From assembly GCF_026262505.1 (NCBI RefSeq), contig NC_067204.1, positions 15,084,522 through 15,148,521 of the forward strand: a DNA stretch of 64,000 nucleotides, in the 5' to 3' direction. The stretch is from Trichomonas vaginalis G3. Taxonomy: Eukaryota; Parabasalia; Trichomonadida; Trichomonadidae. A program made the translations under genes and the position numbers. This document shows, piece after piece, positions 38,658 through 49,714 of this stretch. The notes under the pieces are model-generated. The model was not told the origin of the DNA. It saw only the letters and a program-made list of their open reading frames with translations, and did not search any database. The stretch's first letter is position 1, and each line of letters begins with the position of its first letter.

Positions 38658-39680
38658 ATGACAAAAGAAGAAGATACTGAAAACGATCGACTTAAATTGA
38701 AAGAAGGAGATATAATAGCAAATGAGTATCGTGTAGTATCAGAATATCATCCAGGTATATCCTCCAATGTGTATCGCTGTGTGAATATTAAGAACAACAC
38801 TGAAGTTGCGATCAAGTGTTTTAGGAATAGCGAAATGTCATCTACACACTTCATGAAATCAATAGCTTTATATAAAAATCTGCAAAAAATGAAAGATTTT
38901 AATGAACATTTTTGCGATTTTTTTGCATGGTTCTATTTCGATGAACATCCTTGCATTGTAATAGAAAGATATGGTCCTTCGCTATATGATGTTATGAAAT
39001 TCAATCATTTTAGAGGCTGGCGCTTAGAAACGATTAGACAAGTTTTAACTCAAACAATACAAGCGTTAATTCTATTGAGAAATGCTGGGAAATTACATGG
39101 AGATATCAAATTAGAGAATATTTTGATAGATCCAAATATTAGAGTATCAGAATCCGATATTTTTCTTAACACAGGCAAACCACAGCCAAAATACGTGCAA
39201 GTAAAGCTAATAGATATGGAAACGACTCATAATTATTATCAATGGGGGAGTGGAACAATAACAACGATTTATTACCGTGCACCCGAGACAATTCTTGGTA
39301 TACCATGGGGAAGAGAGGTTGATATTTGGTCTCTTGGGTGTTTAGCTCTTGAAATGTGCGTTGGAAAGATTTATTTTGCTTATTCAGATCTTAGCTCATT
39401 TTTATTTGCGATTCAACATCTAATAGGTCCTTTTCCAGATAAAATGATTAATGACTGCACAATTCCAATGTTTAAGAGATTATTTGAAAATGGAATTTTG
39501 AATCCGAAATATATCGGTCAAAAAGATTATGATGAGATCAATACTAAAATTCCTTTATATAGAATTGATATGGATCATGATTTGAAGGATTTGATCATGA
39601 ATATGTTATCAATCGATCCACTTGCAAGGCCAACGCTTGATGATCTTCTTTTACATCCATTTTTAAGGCCACCTGAATGA
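38658..39680 (+). CDS. Divergent CLK/DYRK-type (CMGC) protein kinase
   Basis: A TCATA initiator (A at 38649) lies 9 nt before the ATG. The 340-residue kinase has lysine K53 (EVAIKCF), GPSLYDVMK (106-113, as in the hinge of CLK kinases), HGDIKLEN (148-155) and APE (208-210). The magnesium motif reads DME (186-188), not DFG, and the glycine loop is poor (HPGISSNVY). The key aspartate is kept, so weak activity is possible, but a pseudokinase role is open. CLK kinases act on splicing factors in other eukaryotes. Confidence 0.82.
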   Translation: MTKEEDTENDRLKLKEGDIIANEYRVVSEYHPGISSNVYRCVNIKNNTEVAIKCFRNSEMSSTHFMKSIALYKNLQKMKDFNEHFCDFFAWFYFDEHPCIVIERYGPSLYDVMKFNHFRGWRLETIRQVLTQTIQALILLRNAGKLHGDIKLENILIDPNIRVSESDIFLNTGKPQPKYVQVKLIDMETTHNYYQWGSGTITTIYYRAPETILGIPWGREVDIWSLGCLALEMCVGKIYFAYSDLSSFLFAIQHLIGPFPDKMINDCTIPMFKRLFENGILNPKYIGQKDYDEINTKIPLYRIDMDHDLKDLIMNMLSIDPLARPTLDDLLLHPFLRPPE

Positions 39681-39964
39681 TAGAACCCAATATATTTTAC
39701 TATTTTGTTATTTATATTTTAAATTTAAACTAACTATGTATGTTTTATAATATGAATCATTTTACCTGTAGCTCAAATAAGAATTGGTTATTATAAATAT
39801 GATGAATGCTCATATTGAATCATGAATAATTAATTTCTCAATGCTTCCTATTGAAAAGATAAAAAATTCTAGTTTGTGACCTGGTGTTAGCAGATGTTGA
39901 GAAAAAACGAACCGATGAAATTTTTTGAAATTTCCGCTCCAAAATTTTTTTTTATTTTTGGAAA

Positions 39965-40768
39965 ATGGGAGAAAATCCTTTCATTGATAACTCTGACGAT
40001 ATCGAATTACCAGATTTTGAAAATAAGCCACAATCACAACCTATTCAGCCTATGAAGGCTAATGTTGTTGAAAATGTTACAGAAATTCCAAAATTTGATC
40101 CATCAACCCTTCCTTTAGACAAAAAGGCCAGATTGGAAGCATTAAAAGCACGTGAAGCAGAATTGCTTGCTAAACAAAAAGAAATTCAAGCTACAGTTCA
40201 AGATTTCGTAAATGCACCAAATTGGCCTTCGATATTCCCACTTGTTCACTATGATCCACAAGCAGATTTGCCACCGTCATCCAGAGATTGCATTCAAAAA
40301 TGCCTTTATACCCTCATTTTATACACAATTTTCATTATTCATAATTTATTTGCTATTCTTTGTGTGAGAATCAAAGATTACCAGCATATACAAAACTTCA
40401 TCTTCGCATGCATTCAAGGACTTGCCGGTTCCTACGTTTCAATCAACTTTATTTACAATGGACTTTATTCAGCTTGTCAGAAACGCGACATTCCATTCAG
40501 ATGGACAGTCTATCATTTCTTATTCATCGCATGGTGTGTTTACCTTGTTGTTGGCTTCCCTTCAAGTGGAAGTGTTGGATTGGCAACTTTCTTAGATATT
40601 ATCTCAAAGAGTGACAGTACATTCTCCAAATTCGTTGCATTCTTCAATTCTGCACTTGCTGGAGCTACAGCATTCTACGCTTTCCTTACTCTTTCTGCAT
40701 CTCAGAAATATCAAAAGGTTAGCGGCCAAGATGAACCTCTCGCTAACGACCAAGAGAAGAAAATCTGA
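39965..40768 (+). CDS. Secretory carrier membrane protein (SCAMP)
   Basis: This 267-residue protein has the full SCAMP layout: an N-terminal NPF motif (4-6) for EH-domain binding, a coiled coil (about 50-80), the conserved NWPSIFPLVHYDP segment before the membrane, and four membrane spans (about 112-134, 142-168, 180-198, 223-245). SCAMPs cycle between Golgi, endosomes and plasma membrane and help vesicle traffic. The length is slightly under that of animal members. No clear initiator is seen. Confidence 0.88.
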   Translation: MGENPFIDNSDDIELPDFENKPQSQPIQPMKANVVENVTEIPKFDPSTLPLDKKARLEALKAREAELLAKQKEIQATVQDFVNAPNWPSIFPLVHYDPQADLPPSSRDCIQKCLYTLILYTIFIIHNLFAILCVRIKDYQHIQNFIFACIQGLAGSYVSINFIYNGLYSACQKRDIPFRWTVYHFLFIAWCVYLVVGFPSSGSVGLATFLDIISKSDSTFSKFVAFFNSALAGATAFYAFLTLSASQKYQKVSGQDEPLANDQEKKI

Positions 40769-42317
40769 AACTATATATAGATCTTTTATTTTTTTGTAAA
40801 TTATTACTAATTCATCACAAAATTTTCAAATTTGTTTAAAAATAATCCATAATCCTCAAGTATTTAATGGTGCTTAGTTTGCATCTTCAAATTCATACAC
40901 TTCTTCCTTCGAGCAGTATTGATATATGAAAATTTTATTATTTCAATGTGATTTGCAATCTTATGCTCTAATATTTTGATGTGAACAGAGAGTAATGAAT
41001 AGTTTAATATCACATAAAAAATTTATGATCATATCAATATCAACAAATAAAGATATATAGTATTTTGATTCACATATTGTGAATTTTTAATGTTTGACTT
41101 GCAATATTGTAATTTGCAATATGATATTCTAACGATGATCTTGTTTTTGTCAGAAATATTTGTAACATTATAGCCTGGATATGAGACATCGCTTTGGCAA
41201 TTATTGCATATAAGTTTGCCTCCGCCTAACACCATTTTGGAAAGTGTATTCAAGAAAATACAGTCTTCCAATGTTAAAATTACAGATGAATATGCTATCC
41301 AAAACATGTAATTCTTAGTTTTGTTGACAAAATTACATTTGGAGAAAATGGCATTGGTGTTCCTGATGCAGAAATGTTAATAAATTCTGAGTCTGATATC
41401 GAAATTATATGTTCACCTGCTTCCAATCATTCCAAAAACTCTAAAAAATAATGATATCTGTAAAGCCATTGAGTTATCATTTTCGTCATTAAATGAGATA
41501 ATATAATAATTATTTAATGATTTTGTGATAAATTTCCTTGATTTTATCAAAAGTTGGATTATGAATATTTTTATCAGTAAATATCTTCATATGAAAAAAT
41601 ACAGACAGTATGCATATTAAAAAAGAATCCAATCTAAAATAATTAAAATAAAATTCTGGATTAATCTTATTTTATGTTAAATCTATTGTTCATTTATATT
41701 GTCTGATAGATTCTTAAAAATTTAGCGATAATAATGCTAAAAACATTTTTATATTTTCCAAATTGTTATACCTATACCAGGTAACGGATTTATAGGAGTT
41801 TTAGTGATTTATATAAAACACCTCGATCAAATTCCAAAGATGTATGATAATATAACGCTTTGCAATTTTGGATTCCAAGTAAAACAATCTAAGATAAGTA
41901 GAGTAATAGAATTAGGTTTACATATAAACACCGAAGATTTCAGTGGCTTCGAAAAGCATATACACCAACATCTGTGACTGGGATTTGATTTACCTACAAT
42001 ATGGCGTTTCAATTTTAAAATTTTGCACAGCTGATGAAGATTAGCATTAGAATTCTTGTCAGGTTCATTGGTATCTCAAATATAATTAATTAATTTTGTT
42101 TGAATATAAACATCTAGATGAAAATCTTATTCCTTTCGACTATCCTATTGTTATTGTGTCATTTAATCCCTATGAACTTTATTAATGCTCATAAATTATT
42201 TCCGAAATCTTTGTGAACATTGATTTCCGCATGTCTAACATAATATTTGTTTCTTCTAATGAATTTAAAAGATATTTATATTTTAAAATGAAATAATGTC
42301 CCTTTAAAAAATTATTA
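40769..42317. other. 1.5-kb region without a supported gene
   Basis: Frames are short and interrupted. Around 41340-41450 the plus strand reads ITFGENGIGVPDAEM-like sequence and at 41029-41307 the minus strand has an open frame, so a decayed gene may lie here, but I cannot name it. The rest is A/T-rich. Confidence 0.4.
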
Positions 42318-44318
42318 ATGTCCAACCAAGACATTCATCCAAATAAATACAGTGAACTGCGAAGTATCCACAAACACTACATTGATTCATATATTGCTTT
42401 GTATCAGCTGAAAACGGAAAAAGAAGAAGAATTAAAAGATATTTACAAAATGATCAAAATAGAACTAATTGACTCAAAGATATACCCACCAAAAAAGATT
42501 ATGGAAGACATTTTAAATATCATTCCGTATAAAAATCGCTATACAAAGTCATATTTATCTCTTGCTAAACTCATTTCTGATGATTATAATGTGGAAGAGG
42601 TCAAAAATATTCCAACAAGTTCTATGCTCTTGTTTTACAAAGAATATGGAATTAAATTAGACAAATACAAAGATTTCAAAAAAATTGACTCAGAAAATCT
42701 GGATATTCATACAGAAAATACAATTTACAGAGCAATTATGTATAATAACATAGAAACATTTATCTCATTCACGGAAAGAGAAGGATTTGATAAAGATCAA
42801 AAACTTGAAAGCATTTTCTATTGTATTAATAGAGTAGGTTTACTTGAATTATGCTGTTATCATAGTGCGGTTGATTGTTTCAAATTCCTAAGGACGAAAT
42901 TTAGTTCAGAAATAACTCAAACATGTCTACAATTTTCATTTTTAGGGGGAAATCAAGAAATCATGAGTGAATGTTTGAAATATCACAAACCAACTAAAGA
43001 TTGCATGAAATACGCAATTATTTCACACAACATTGATTTTGTTACATTCTTGATGAATGAATTCAATATCAAGATCGATTTGGATTATTGTGCACAGCAT
43101 AATAATCTTGAATCATTTTTAGTATATTTCGATCAAACTAATGATATTAATGGATGCTTTATTTATTCGACGAGGTTCAATATTCTATCCCTTTGCGAAT
43201 ATTTCCTATCAAATGGTGCAAACATCAATGAAAAAGATGAATATGAAAGAATAGCTCTTCATCATGCAGCAGAAAATAATAGTAAAGAAACAGCCGAACT
43301 TCTTATTTCACATGGTATAAATATCAATGGAAAAGATAAGTATGGAAAAACCTCTCTTCATATTGCATCACGTTACAATTATAAAGAAACAGCCGAACTT
43401 CTTATTTCACATGGTATAAATATCAATGAAAAAGATAAGTATGGAGACACCGCTCTTCATATTGCATCACTTTACAATTATAAAGAAACAGCCGAACTTC
43501 TTATTTCACATGGTATAAATATCAATGAAAAAGATAAATATGAAAGAACAGCTCTTCATTATGCAGCAGAAAATAATAGTAAAGAAATAGCCGAACTTCT
43601 TATTTCACATGGTATAAATATCAATGAAAAAGATAAATATGAAAGAACAGCTCTTCATTATGCAGCAGAAAATAATAGTAAAGAAATAGCCGAACTTCTT
43701 ATTTCACATGGTATAAATATCAATGAAAAAGATAATAATGGAAAAACTGCTCTTCATTATGCAGCAATACATAATAGTAAAGAAACAGCCGAACTTCTTA
43801 TTTCACATGGTATAAATATCAATGAAAAAGATAATAATGGAGACACCGCTCTTCATATTGCAGCATATTATAATAATGAAGAAATAGCCGAACTTCTTAT
43901 TTCACATGGTATAAATATCAATGAAAAAGATAATGATGGACAAACCTCTCTTCATATTGCATCAGGTTACAATTATAAAGAAACAGCCGAACTTCTTATT
44001 TCACATGGTATAAATATCAATGAAAAAGATAAGTATGAAAGAACAGCTCTTCATTATGCAGCAGAAAATAATGGAAAAGAAACAGCTGAGCTTCTTATTT
44101 CACATGGTATAAATATCAATGAAAAAGATAATGATGGAAAAACCTCTCTTCATATTGCATCACGTTACAATTATAAAGAAACAGCCGAACTTCTTATTTC
44201 ACATGGTATAAATATCAATGAAAAAGATAAGTATGGAAAAACCTCTCTTCATATTGCATCACGTTACAATTATAAAGAAACAGCCGAACTTCTTATTTCA
44301 CATGGTGCAATAATATAA
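42318..44318 (+). CDS. Ankyrin-repeat protein with DUF3447-type N-terminus and homogenised repeats, 666 aa
   Basis: The N-terminal 285 residues (begins MSNQDIHPNKYSE) are a close paralogue of those of the protein at 19381. Eleven complete ankyrin repeats follow. Unlike that protein, the repeats are almost identical at DNA level over 99-bp units (CTTATTTCACATGGTATAAA recurs in nearly every one), so the array has recently expanded or been corrected by unequal exchange. Repeat number is therefore likely to vary between strains. Confidence 0.9.
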   Translation: MSNQDIHPNKYSELRSIHKHYIDSYIALYQLKTEKEEELKDIYKMIKIELIDSKIYPPKKIMEDILNIIPYKNRYTKSYLSLAKLISDDYNVEEVKNIPTSSMLLFYKEYGIKLDKYKDFKKIDSENLDIHTENTIYRAIMYNNIETFISFTEREGFDKDQKLESIFYCINRVGLLELCCYHSAVDCFKFLRTKFSSEITQTCLQFSFLGGNQEIMSECLKYHKPTKDCMKYAIISHNIDFVTFLMNEFNIKIDLDYCAQHNNLESFLVYFDQTNDINGCFIYSTRFNILSLCEYFLSNGANINEKDEYERIALHHAAENNSKETAELLISHGININGKDKYGKTSLHIASRYNYKETAELLISHGININEKDKYGDTALHIASLYNYKETAELLISHGININEKDKYERTALHYAAENNSKEIAELLISHGININEKDKYERTALHYAAENNSKEIAELLISHGININEKDNNGKTALHYAAIHNSKETAELLISHGININEKDNNGDTALHIAAYYNNEEIAELLISHGININEKDNDGQTSLHIASGYNYKETAELLISHGININEKDKYERTALHYAAENNGKETAELLISHGININEKDNDGKTSLHIASRYNYKETAELLISHGININEKDKYGKTSLHIASRYNYKETAELLISHGAII

Positions 44319-44482
44319 TGTTCTTACATAAGATACTATTCTTTCTTTTTTCAAAATAAAATAGTGGCATTGCTACGAGAGCACCTAAAGACATTATATA
44401 AACTAATTACATGAATAGAAAATCTTGTTTCAACATGAAAATAATTCCACAAAACTTGCTTTAGTTGATATTTAAATATTTC

Positions 44483-44610
44483 TTAAGGCTGCACTTACGC
44501 CCATATGACTTTAATTCAAATTTTTGACAACCGGCGTGAAGCATCATTAAAATTTAACCTTAAACATCTGAATTGAAGGCCCTGTCATAGGGGCGTAAGT
44601 GCACCCTTAA
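44483..44610. mobile_element. 128-bp TTAA-bounded MITE (copy 2)
   Basis: Same length and ends as the copy at 29569: TTAA, GGCTGCACTTACGCC, and at the other end GGCGTAAGTGCACCC, TTAA. A further TTAAGGGTGCAC begins at 44607, so a second end may be nested here. Confidence 0.8.
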
Positions 44611-45171
44611 GGGTGCACACGAGAGGATCATGTAAACTTCAGAATTTAGAACCTTATTTTTAGGCATTATCTTGGCTACCTATTTAGGCTCGAAAAGCAA
44701 AAAATATCAAAAAATACAACTTGAGTCCATTATGACCCTTTCATGGAGGTAGTTTTTATCCGCTAGTATTTTCCCTTTGAATCTCTTTACAATTCGAAAT
44801 CAAATTCAAAACTCAGTAGAAGAAAGGAAGAATCGACTTACTACGGTTGTAATACGAATAAATACATATATTTAATTATTTTTATTTACATAATAATTGT
44901 TTGAAGCTCATATTCCAACAAATTTTTAAATAAAAACATTAAAATGTTGAAAATGTTCATATATTTTAATAGGGTTTTGGCACTTTATTGAGGAATTACT
45001 ACATACATAGTCGAACTGAACTTGATATTTTGAAATTTAAATTATTTATCAAAATTAAAATTTAACTTGAAATTTATAATTATTTAGTCATATTTTGCAT
45101 AATTCTAAGTAGATTTTGTAAAAAATCAAGAAAGAAAAATTTTAACGTGCTTTATTTTTTCTTTTTTATAA

Positions 45172-45203
<32 letters not shown>
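44611..45203. other. Host spacer ending in a run of 28 A plus GGC at the element B tip
   Basis: A/T-rich, no gene. The A run lies at 45173-45200, followed by GGC and the AG start of element B at 45204. This mirrors ACC plus T30 outside element A. Confidence 0.75.
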
Positions 45204-45204
<1 letters not shown>

Positions 45205-45345
45205 GTGGGGCTTCCAGGCACTTCGTGCCCTCTAGCCCTGAAGATGTTTAGTATAAATGAAGTTTTTATTCGGAAAATTGTTAGTCTTCTTGGTCGAAAA
45301 CATTATATAATGTTTCACTTTTCACAAATTATATATGTTTTCATG
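45204..45345 (+). repeat. Terminal inverted repeat of element B
   Basis: Starts AGTGGGGCTTCCAGGCACTT and includes the hairpin GGCACTTCGTGCC. It matches the minus strand of the right end of element A, which also has AAATGAAGTTTTTATTCGG and TTTTCACAAATTATATATG. Confidence 0.9.
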
Positions 45346-45600
45346 TTTTGTCAAGACTTCTTCTTCGTAAATGTTTTGTCAAGACTTCTTCGTAAATGTT
45401 TTGTCAAGACTTCTTCGTAAATGTTTTGTCAAGACTTCTTCGTAAATGTTTTGTCAAGACTTCTTCGTAAATGTTTTGTCAAGACTTCTTCGTAAATGTT
45501 TTGTCAAGACTTCTTCGTAAATGTTTTGTCAAGACTTCTTCGTAAATGTTTTGTCAAGACTTCTTCGTAAATGTTTTGTCAAGACTTCTTCGTAATGAGT
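45345..45600 (+). repeat. 25-bp tandem array, left subterminal
   Basis: About ten head-to-tail copies of a 25-bp unit containing TTTTGTCAAGACTTCTTCGT. The unit count probably varies. The inverted counterpart is at 45900-46165. Confidence 0.9.
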
Positions 45601-45624
45601 GTAAATGACCAAAAATAATGTTTA

Positions 45625-45870
45625 GGTGAAGAGGTGAGATGTCACCTGTTTTCTCACCTCATTTCTCACCCGTTGAATTTTCATGAAATTTACACAGAAT
45701 TCAATAAAAATAATGTTTAGGTGAAGAGGTGAGATGTCACCTGTTTTCTCACCTCATTTCTCACCCGTTGAATTTTCATGAAATTTACACCAAAAATAAT
45801 GTTTAGGTGAAGAGGTGAGATGTCACCTGTTTTCTCACCTCATTTCTCACCCGTTGAATTTTCATGAAAT
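45625..45870 (+). repeat. Three 46-bp five-pentamer blocks (GGTGA type)
   Basis: Each block holds two GGTGA and three TCACC pentamers with spacers of 3, 4, 7 and 7 bp, the same layout as the TGTTA blocks of element A. The first is at 45625-45670. They lie between the two oppositely oriented 25-bp arrays. Confidence 0.9.
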
Positions 45871-45899
45871 TTACACCAAAAATATACTACTAGGGTCAT

Positions 45900-46420
45900 T
45901 TACGAAGAAATCTCAACAAAGTCTTTACGAAGAAGTCTTGACAAAACATTTACGAAGAAGTCTTGACAAAACATTTACGAAGAAGTCTTGACAAAACATT
46001 TACGAAGAAGTCTTGACAAAACATTTACGAAGAAGTCTTGACAAAGTCTTTACGAAGAAGTCTTAACAAAGTCTTTACGAAGAAGTCTTAACAAAGTCTT
46101 TACGAAGAAGTCTTAACAAAGTCTTTACGAAGAAGTCTTAACAAAGTCTTTACGAAGAAATTCATGAAAATTCAAGAGGTGAGAAATGAGGTGAGAAAAC
46201 AGGTGACATCTCACCTCTTCACCTAAACATTATTTTTGGTCATTTACGAAGAAGTCTTAACAAAGTCTTTACGAAGAAGTCTTGACAAAACATTTACGAA
46301 GAAGTCTTAACAAAGTCTTTACGAAGAAGTCTTAACAAAGTCTTTACGAAGAAATTCATGAAAATTCAAGAGGTGAGAAATGAGGTGAGAAAACAGGTGA
46401 CATCTCACCTCATATGTCCT
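45900..46420 (-). repeat. Inverted 25-bp array with further GGTGA blocks
   Basis: About ten inverted copies of the 25-bp unit, some with the variant CTTAACAAAGTCTTTACG, then a GGTGA block at 46178-46223, more 25-bp units and a last partial block at about 46370-46410 just before the first gene. Confidence 0.88.
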
Positions 46421-46475
46421 TACTGAAAAAGTATGTGTTCCATCTGTCAAAAACCGCTTTTTAACTTCACTTAAA

Positions 46476-49400
46476 ATGCCACGTAAGCTACGTAAGAATA
46501 TACATAAGAGGAAGAGAGCATTGAAACATCCAATAGTAAAACTGACACCACAACAACAGTTGCAACAACAAATTATGAATGACCCCACTATGTTGCAACA
46601 AATGTCAAGCAACCCTATGCTTTTAAACCGAGTTATTGGTGCACAAAGTGGAGGTTTAAGAGCGGCACTTTTAGCGAAAATGGCAGGCTATGGTGGAGCT
46701 GCAGACGGAACAGCCTATAACCCTCAAAGTCAAATGAATTTGAGTTCACTCAAAAATCAAATAACAGATGTCAAAAAGTCAAACATAGACATACAGAAGC
46801 AAATAAGTGAAAACGAAAAGAAACTAGAATATGACAGACACACAAAGAAACTCAATGAGTTAAACGTAGAGAAAAAGAAGAAAGAAGAACAACTGAAAGA
46901 ACTAAGTACAGAGGAATATGCGAAAAAAGTGTCAGAAAAAGCAACAGAAGTAGCAAAAATGGAACAAGATGTCATAAATTTGAAAAACCATACTACTCAA
47001 TATAAAATACTGAAAGATGAAGAGATAAAACAAAAAGCCCTGAAGACATATATGGATAGCGATGAGTATAAAAAAGAAGTTGAAGCAAATGTAAAGGCAG
47101 AAAAACTTTTACAGTTGCAAAACCAAACCGTACAGTATGAAAACTTAGCACAAGAAAGTAAAAATAACGACGCAGCCATGCAAAAGGCAATGAAAAGCGC
47201 AGAATATATAAAAGCTAACAATGACTGGTTAGATGCCCAAGCCAACGCTAAAGCAGCCCAACTCATAGGGTCAATAAGGACAAAAATACAAGCGGATGAA
47301 GACAGTTCAAATGAAGCTTTAACAAATGCTGACTTTAAGAACGCCTTCGAAGCTCTTCATAGTAAGGTGAAACAAGTGAACGACTTCTCATCTGGAAAGA
47401 AACTGAAGTCTGAAGGTTTCGACAAAGAGTTAAAAGAAGTAGCACAAAATATGACGAAAATAACAGATGCAGCAACGAGACAGGCAGTTCAAAGTGCCTA
47501 TGACGCCGTTAGAGCAACTGTTGTGAAAAGTCAAGAAAAAGAGTTACAACAGACCAAAACAGACCTAGTAAATGCTTTCTTAAGAACGAAAAGTCAGGTA
47601 GGACATTACGCTGCAGATGGAACATATGTGCCAGCTGGTGGAATTTATATACCACCAAACCCTCCAAGAGAAGCACCTGCACCAGGACTACCTAGAACAT
47701 TTACATCGTCACATGGACACAGACACAGGCATGCACCAAAACCAACACAACAACCAACAGTTCAAAATCCAGCACAACAACAACAACCAAAACCAACAGT
47801 TCAAAAACCAGCACAGCAACCAACAGTTCAAAATCCAGCACAACAACAACCACAAACAGAGCAAGGACATAAAAGAAGTAGAGAACAAGGAAACCAAGAA
47901 TTCTTAAAAATGCTTAAAGAAGAGTGTGGTTTCCCAGATAGTATTGACTTTAGTGACAGATATAAAGAAGCTATTGGAAAGTTCAAGGATGGAAATACTG
48001 ACCCGAACCTATTTAGCTTTATGGCTCAGCACCAAAACGGATATAATCTCAAACCTGGAAAATACAAGCTCGCTAAGGGATATGATTTAATAGCATATCA
48101 TCCAAATGACATGGATGAATTTACTCCGAGATATTTGATGTCAGAGCTAAATGACAATTCAACTTTCGTCATGAAACGCGTAAAAAATAGAGACGGAACG
48201 AAAGAACAAAAGCTTATGAATGCGGATGACGTAGATAGGGAAATTGTTGAAAACGGTCTCGGAATATATGAAATGCCAGCAGATGAGGTACAAGAAACTC
48301 CACAGGAAGAAGTTCAGATACAACCAGACATGGAAGAAATAGTTCAGCAACAACAGCTAGAAGAGCCTGAAGGAAACGAACAAGTCCTTCCTTTGGAAAC
48401 TAACTTCACAGAACTAGATGAAGATTTGGAACAGCCGAAAATCTTGACCCTCAACAAGAGTATGCGGAGAATATGGAATATTTCCAAGAGTCTAAAAAAA
48501 ATTCGGCTGACATAGTAGAAGAATATCGAAAAATGTTTGCCGACATACAAAAGACTCCAACACCAGATGAAAATATTCAGCATAGAATGGAAGTACTGAA
48601 AGAAAATGTACACAAATACAACAACCCTTTTACTTACGAGCATTTAACGTTCAATCTTCGGATGAACTCGGTGAAAATAAAAGGTTAAATTTCAAGAAAA
48701 CATATAGAAATGAAACATTGTTTAAAGTTCATTCAGAACCTAACCAATATGGAAACAAACCTACTTTTGTTTCTGCAACGATGGAACTACAATGAGATGG
48801 GGTCATAAAGCTAACCCAGATAGGTGGTTCATAAACTTACAACCACAATTCCAAGAAGTTGTAGACGCAATGGAAGTCAATGGTGAACGAGACATAGCTG
48901 GTATTTTAAGCGCGGCTTTAATGCCATTGAAAGATATGAAGATGCAGATATTTTGGACCAGTATGAAATGAACATGGCTGATGGAAATATAACACCTGAC
49001 GTTCTAGAACATTTATCTCAAGAACTACACAGAACCATAAAGATGGTATATTTGGTGAAGAGTTTAGAAAGAAAGTTAGGGAGAGAGAAGGAAGAGAACC
49101 TATTGTACATGACCTTGCAAACGAAAGTTTACAAAATGTCATAAAAACTTACTTTGCAGACAATGAACCGAGAAGGGATGAATATTTAAGAAAACTCAAA
49201 TGGACAGTACCAAATGAAATGTTAGTATTGAAAAACATGTTCCTTGACAAAATAAAACCAACTACAGAAATAAACGACGCAAGACTGAAAGATTGGGTAA
49301 AAGCTTTCCCATTCACAAAAGATATAATTGGTAACATGGAAAGAAAACCAGAATGGCTACAAAAATATATTTGGAAACGAGCATATTCCATATGGACAGG

Positions 49401-49651
49401 CACTGTTTGAAGCGCTTGAACCGGAAACTCAGGAAAGAGTCATGCAAACAATACGCGAAGACTCAAATACAGACTATGACAAACTCTTTCTAGGATATAG
49501 GTTACCTGAGATGGGCGACCAGAGCCAAAAGGCAAAAAGGACATGGGAAATTTGCAACATACTAGATGAACATAATGCAAAGATGCAACAACTTCAAGCA
49601 GAGGGCAATGAAGGAAAAAGAAGAGTTAAAACTCAGTCAGGAAGAAAGTAA
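46476..49651 (+). pseudogene. Large coiled-coil Maverick gene (broken)
   Basis: The N-terminus is highly basic (MPRKLRKNIHKRKR), then a Gln-rich start, a long coiled coil (about residues 95-300), a Pro/Gln region with PTVQNPAQQQ repeats (about 425-475), and conserved globular parts further on. Several breaks lie in its second half, so it is not functional as it stands. The basic start and coiled coil suggest a DNA-binding core or scaffold protein of the virion; no family is recognised and no polymerase motif is seen. Confidence 0.6.
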
Positions 49652-49714
49652 AGCTTGGTCGGAGTGGTTCTATTATGACATATAAATCCAACTATTCTAT
49701 ATTTTTCATATGAA

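Noticed and set aside
41029-41307. Minus-strand 92-aa frame
   Set aside because: No family features, A/T-rich composition and interrupted surroundings; at most a decayed gene.
45345-46420. Regular repeats resembling a CRISPR array
   Set aside because: The 25-bp units are head-to-tail without unique spacers, the genome is eukaryotic, and the arrays lie next to Maverick ends.
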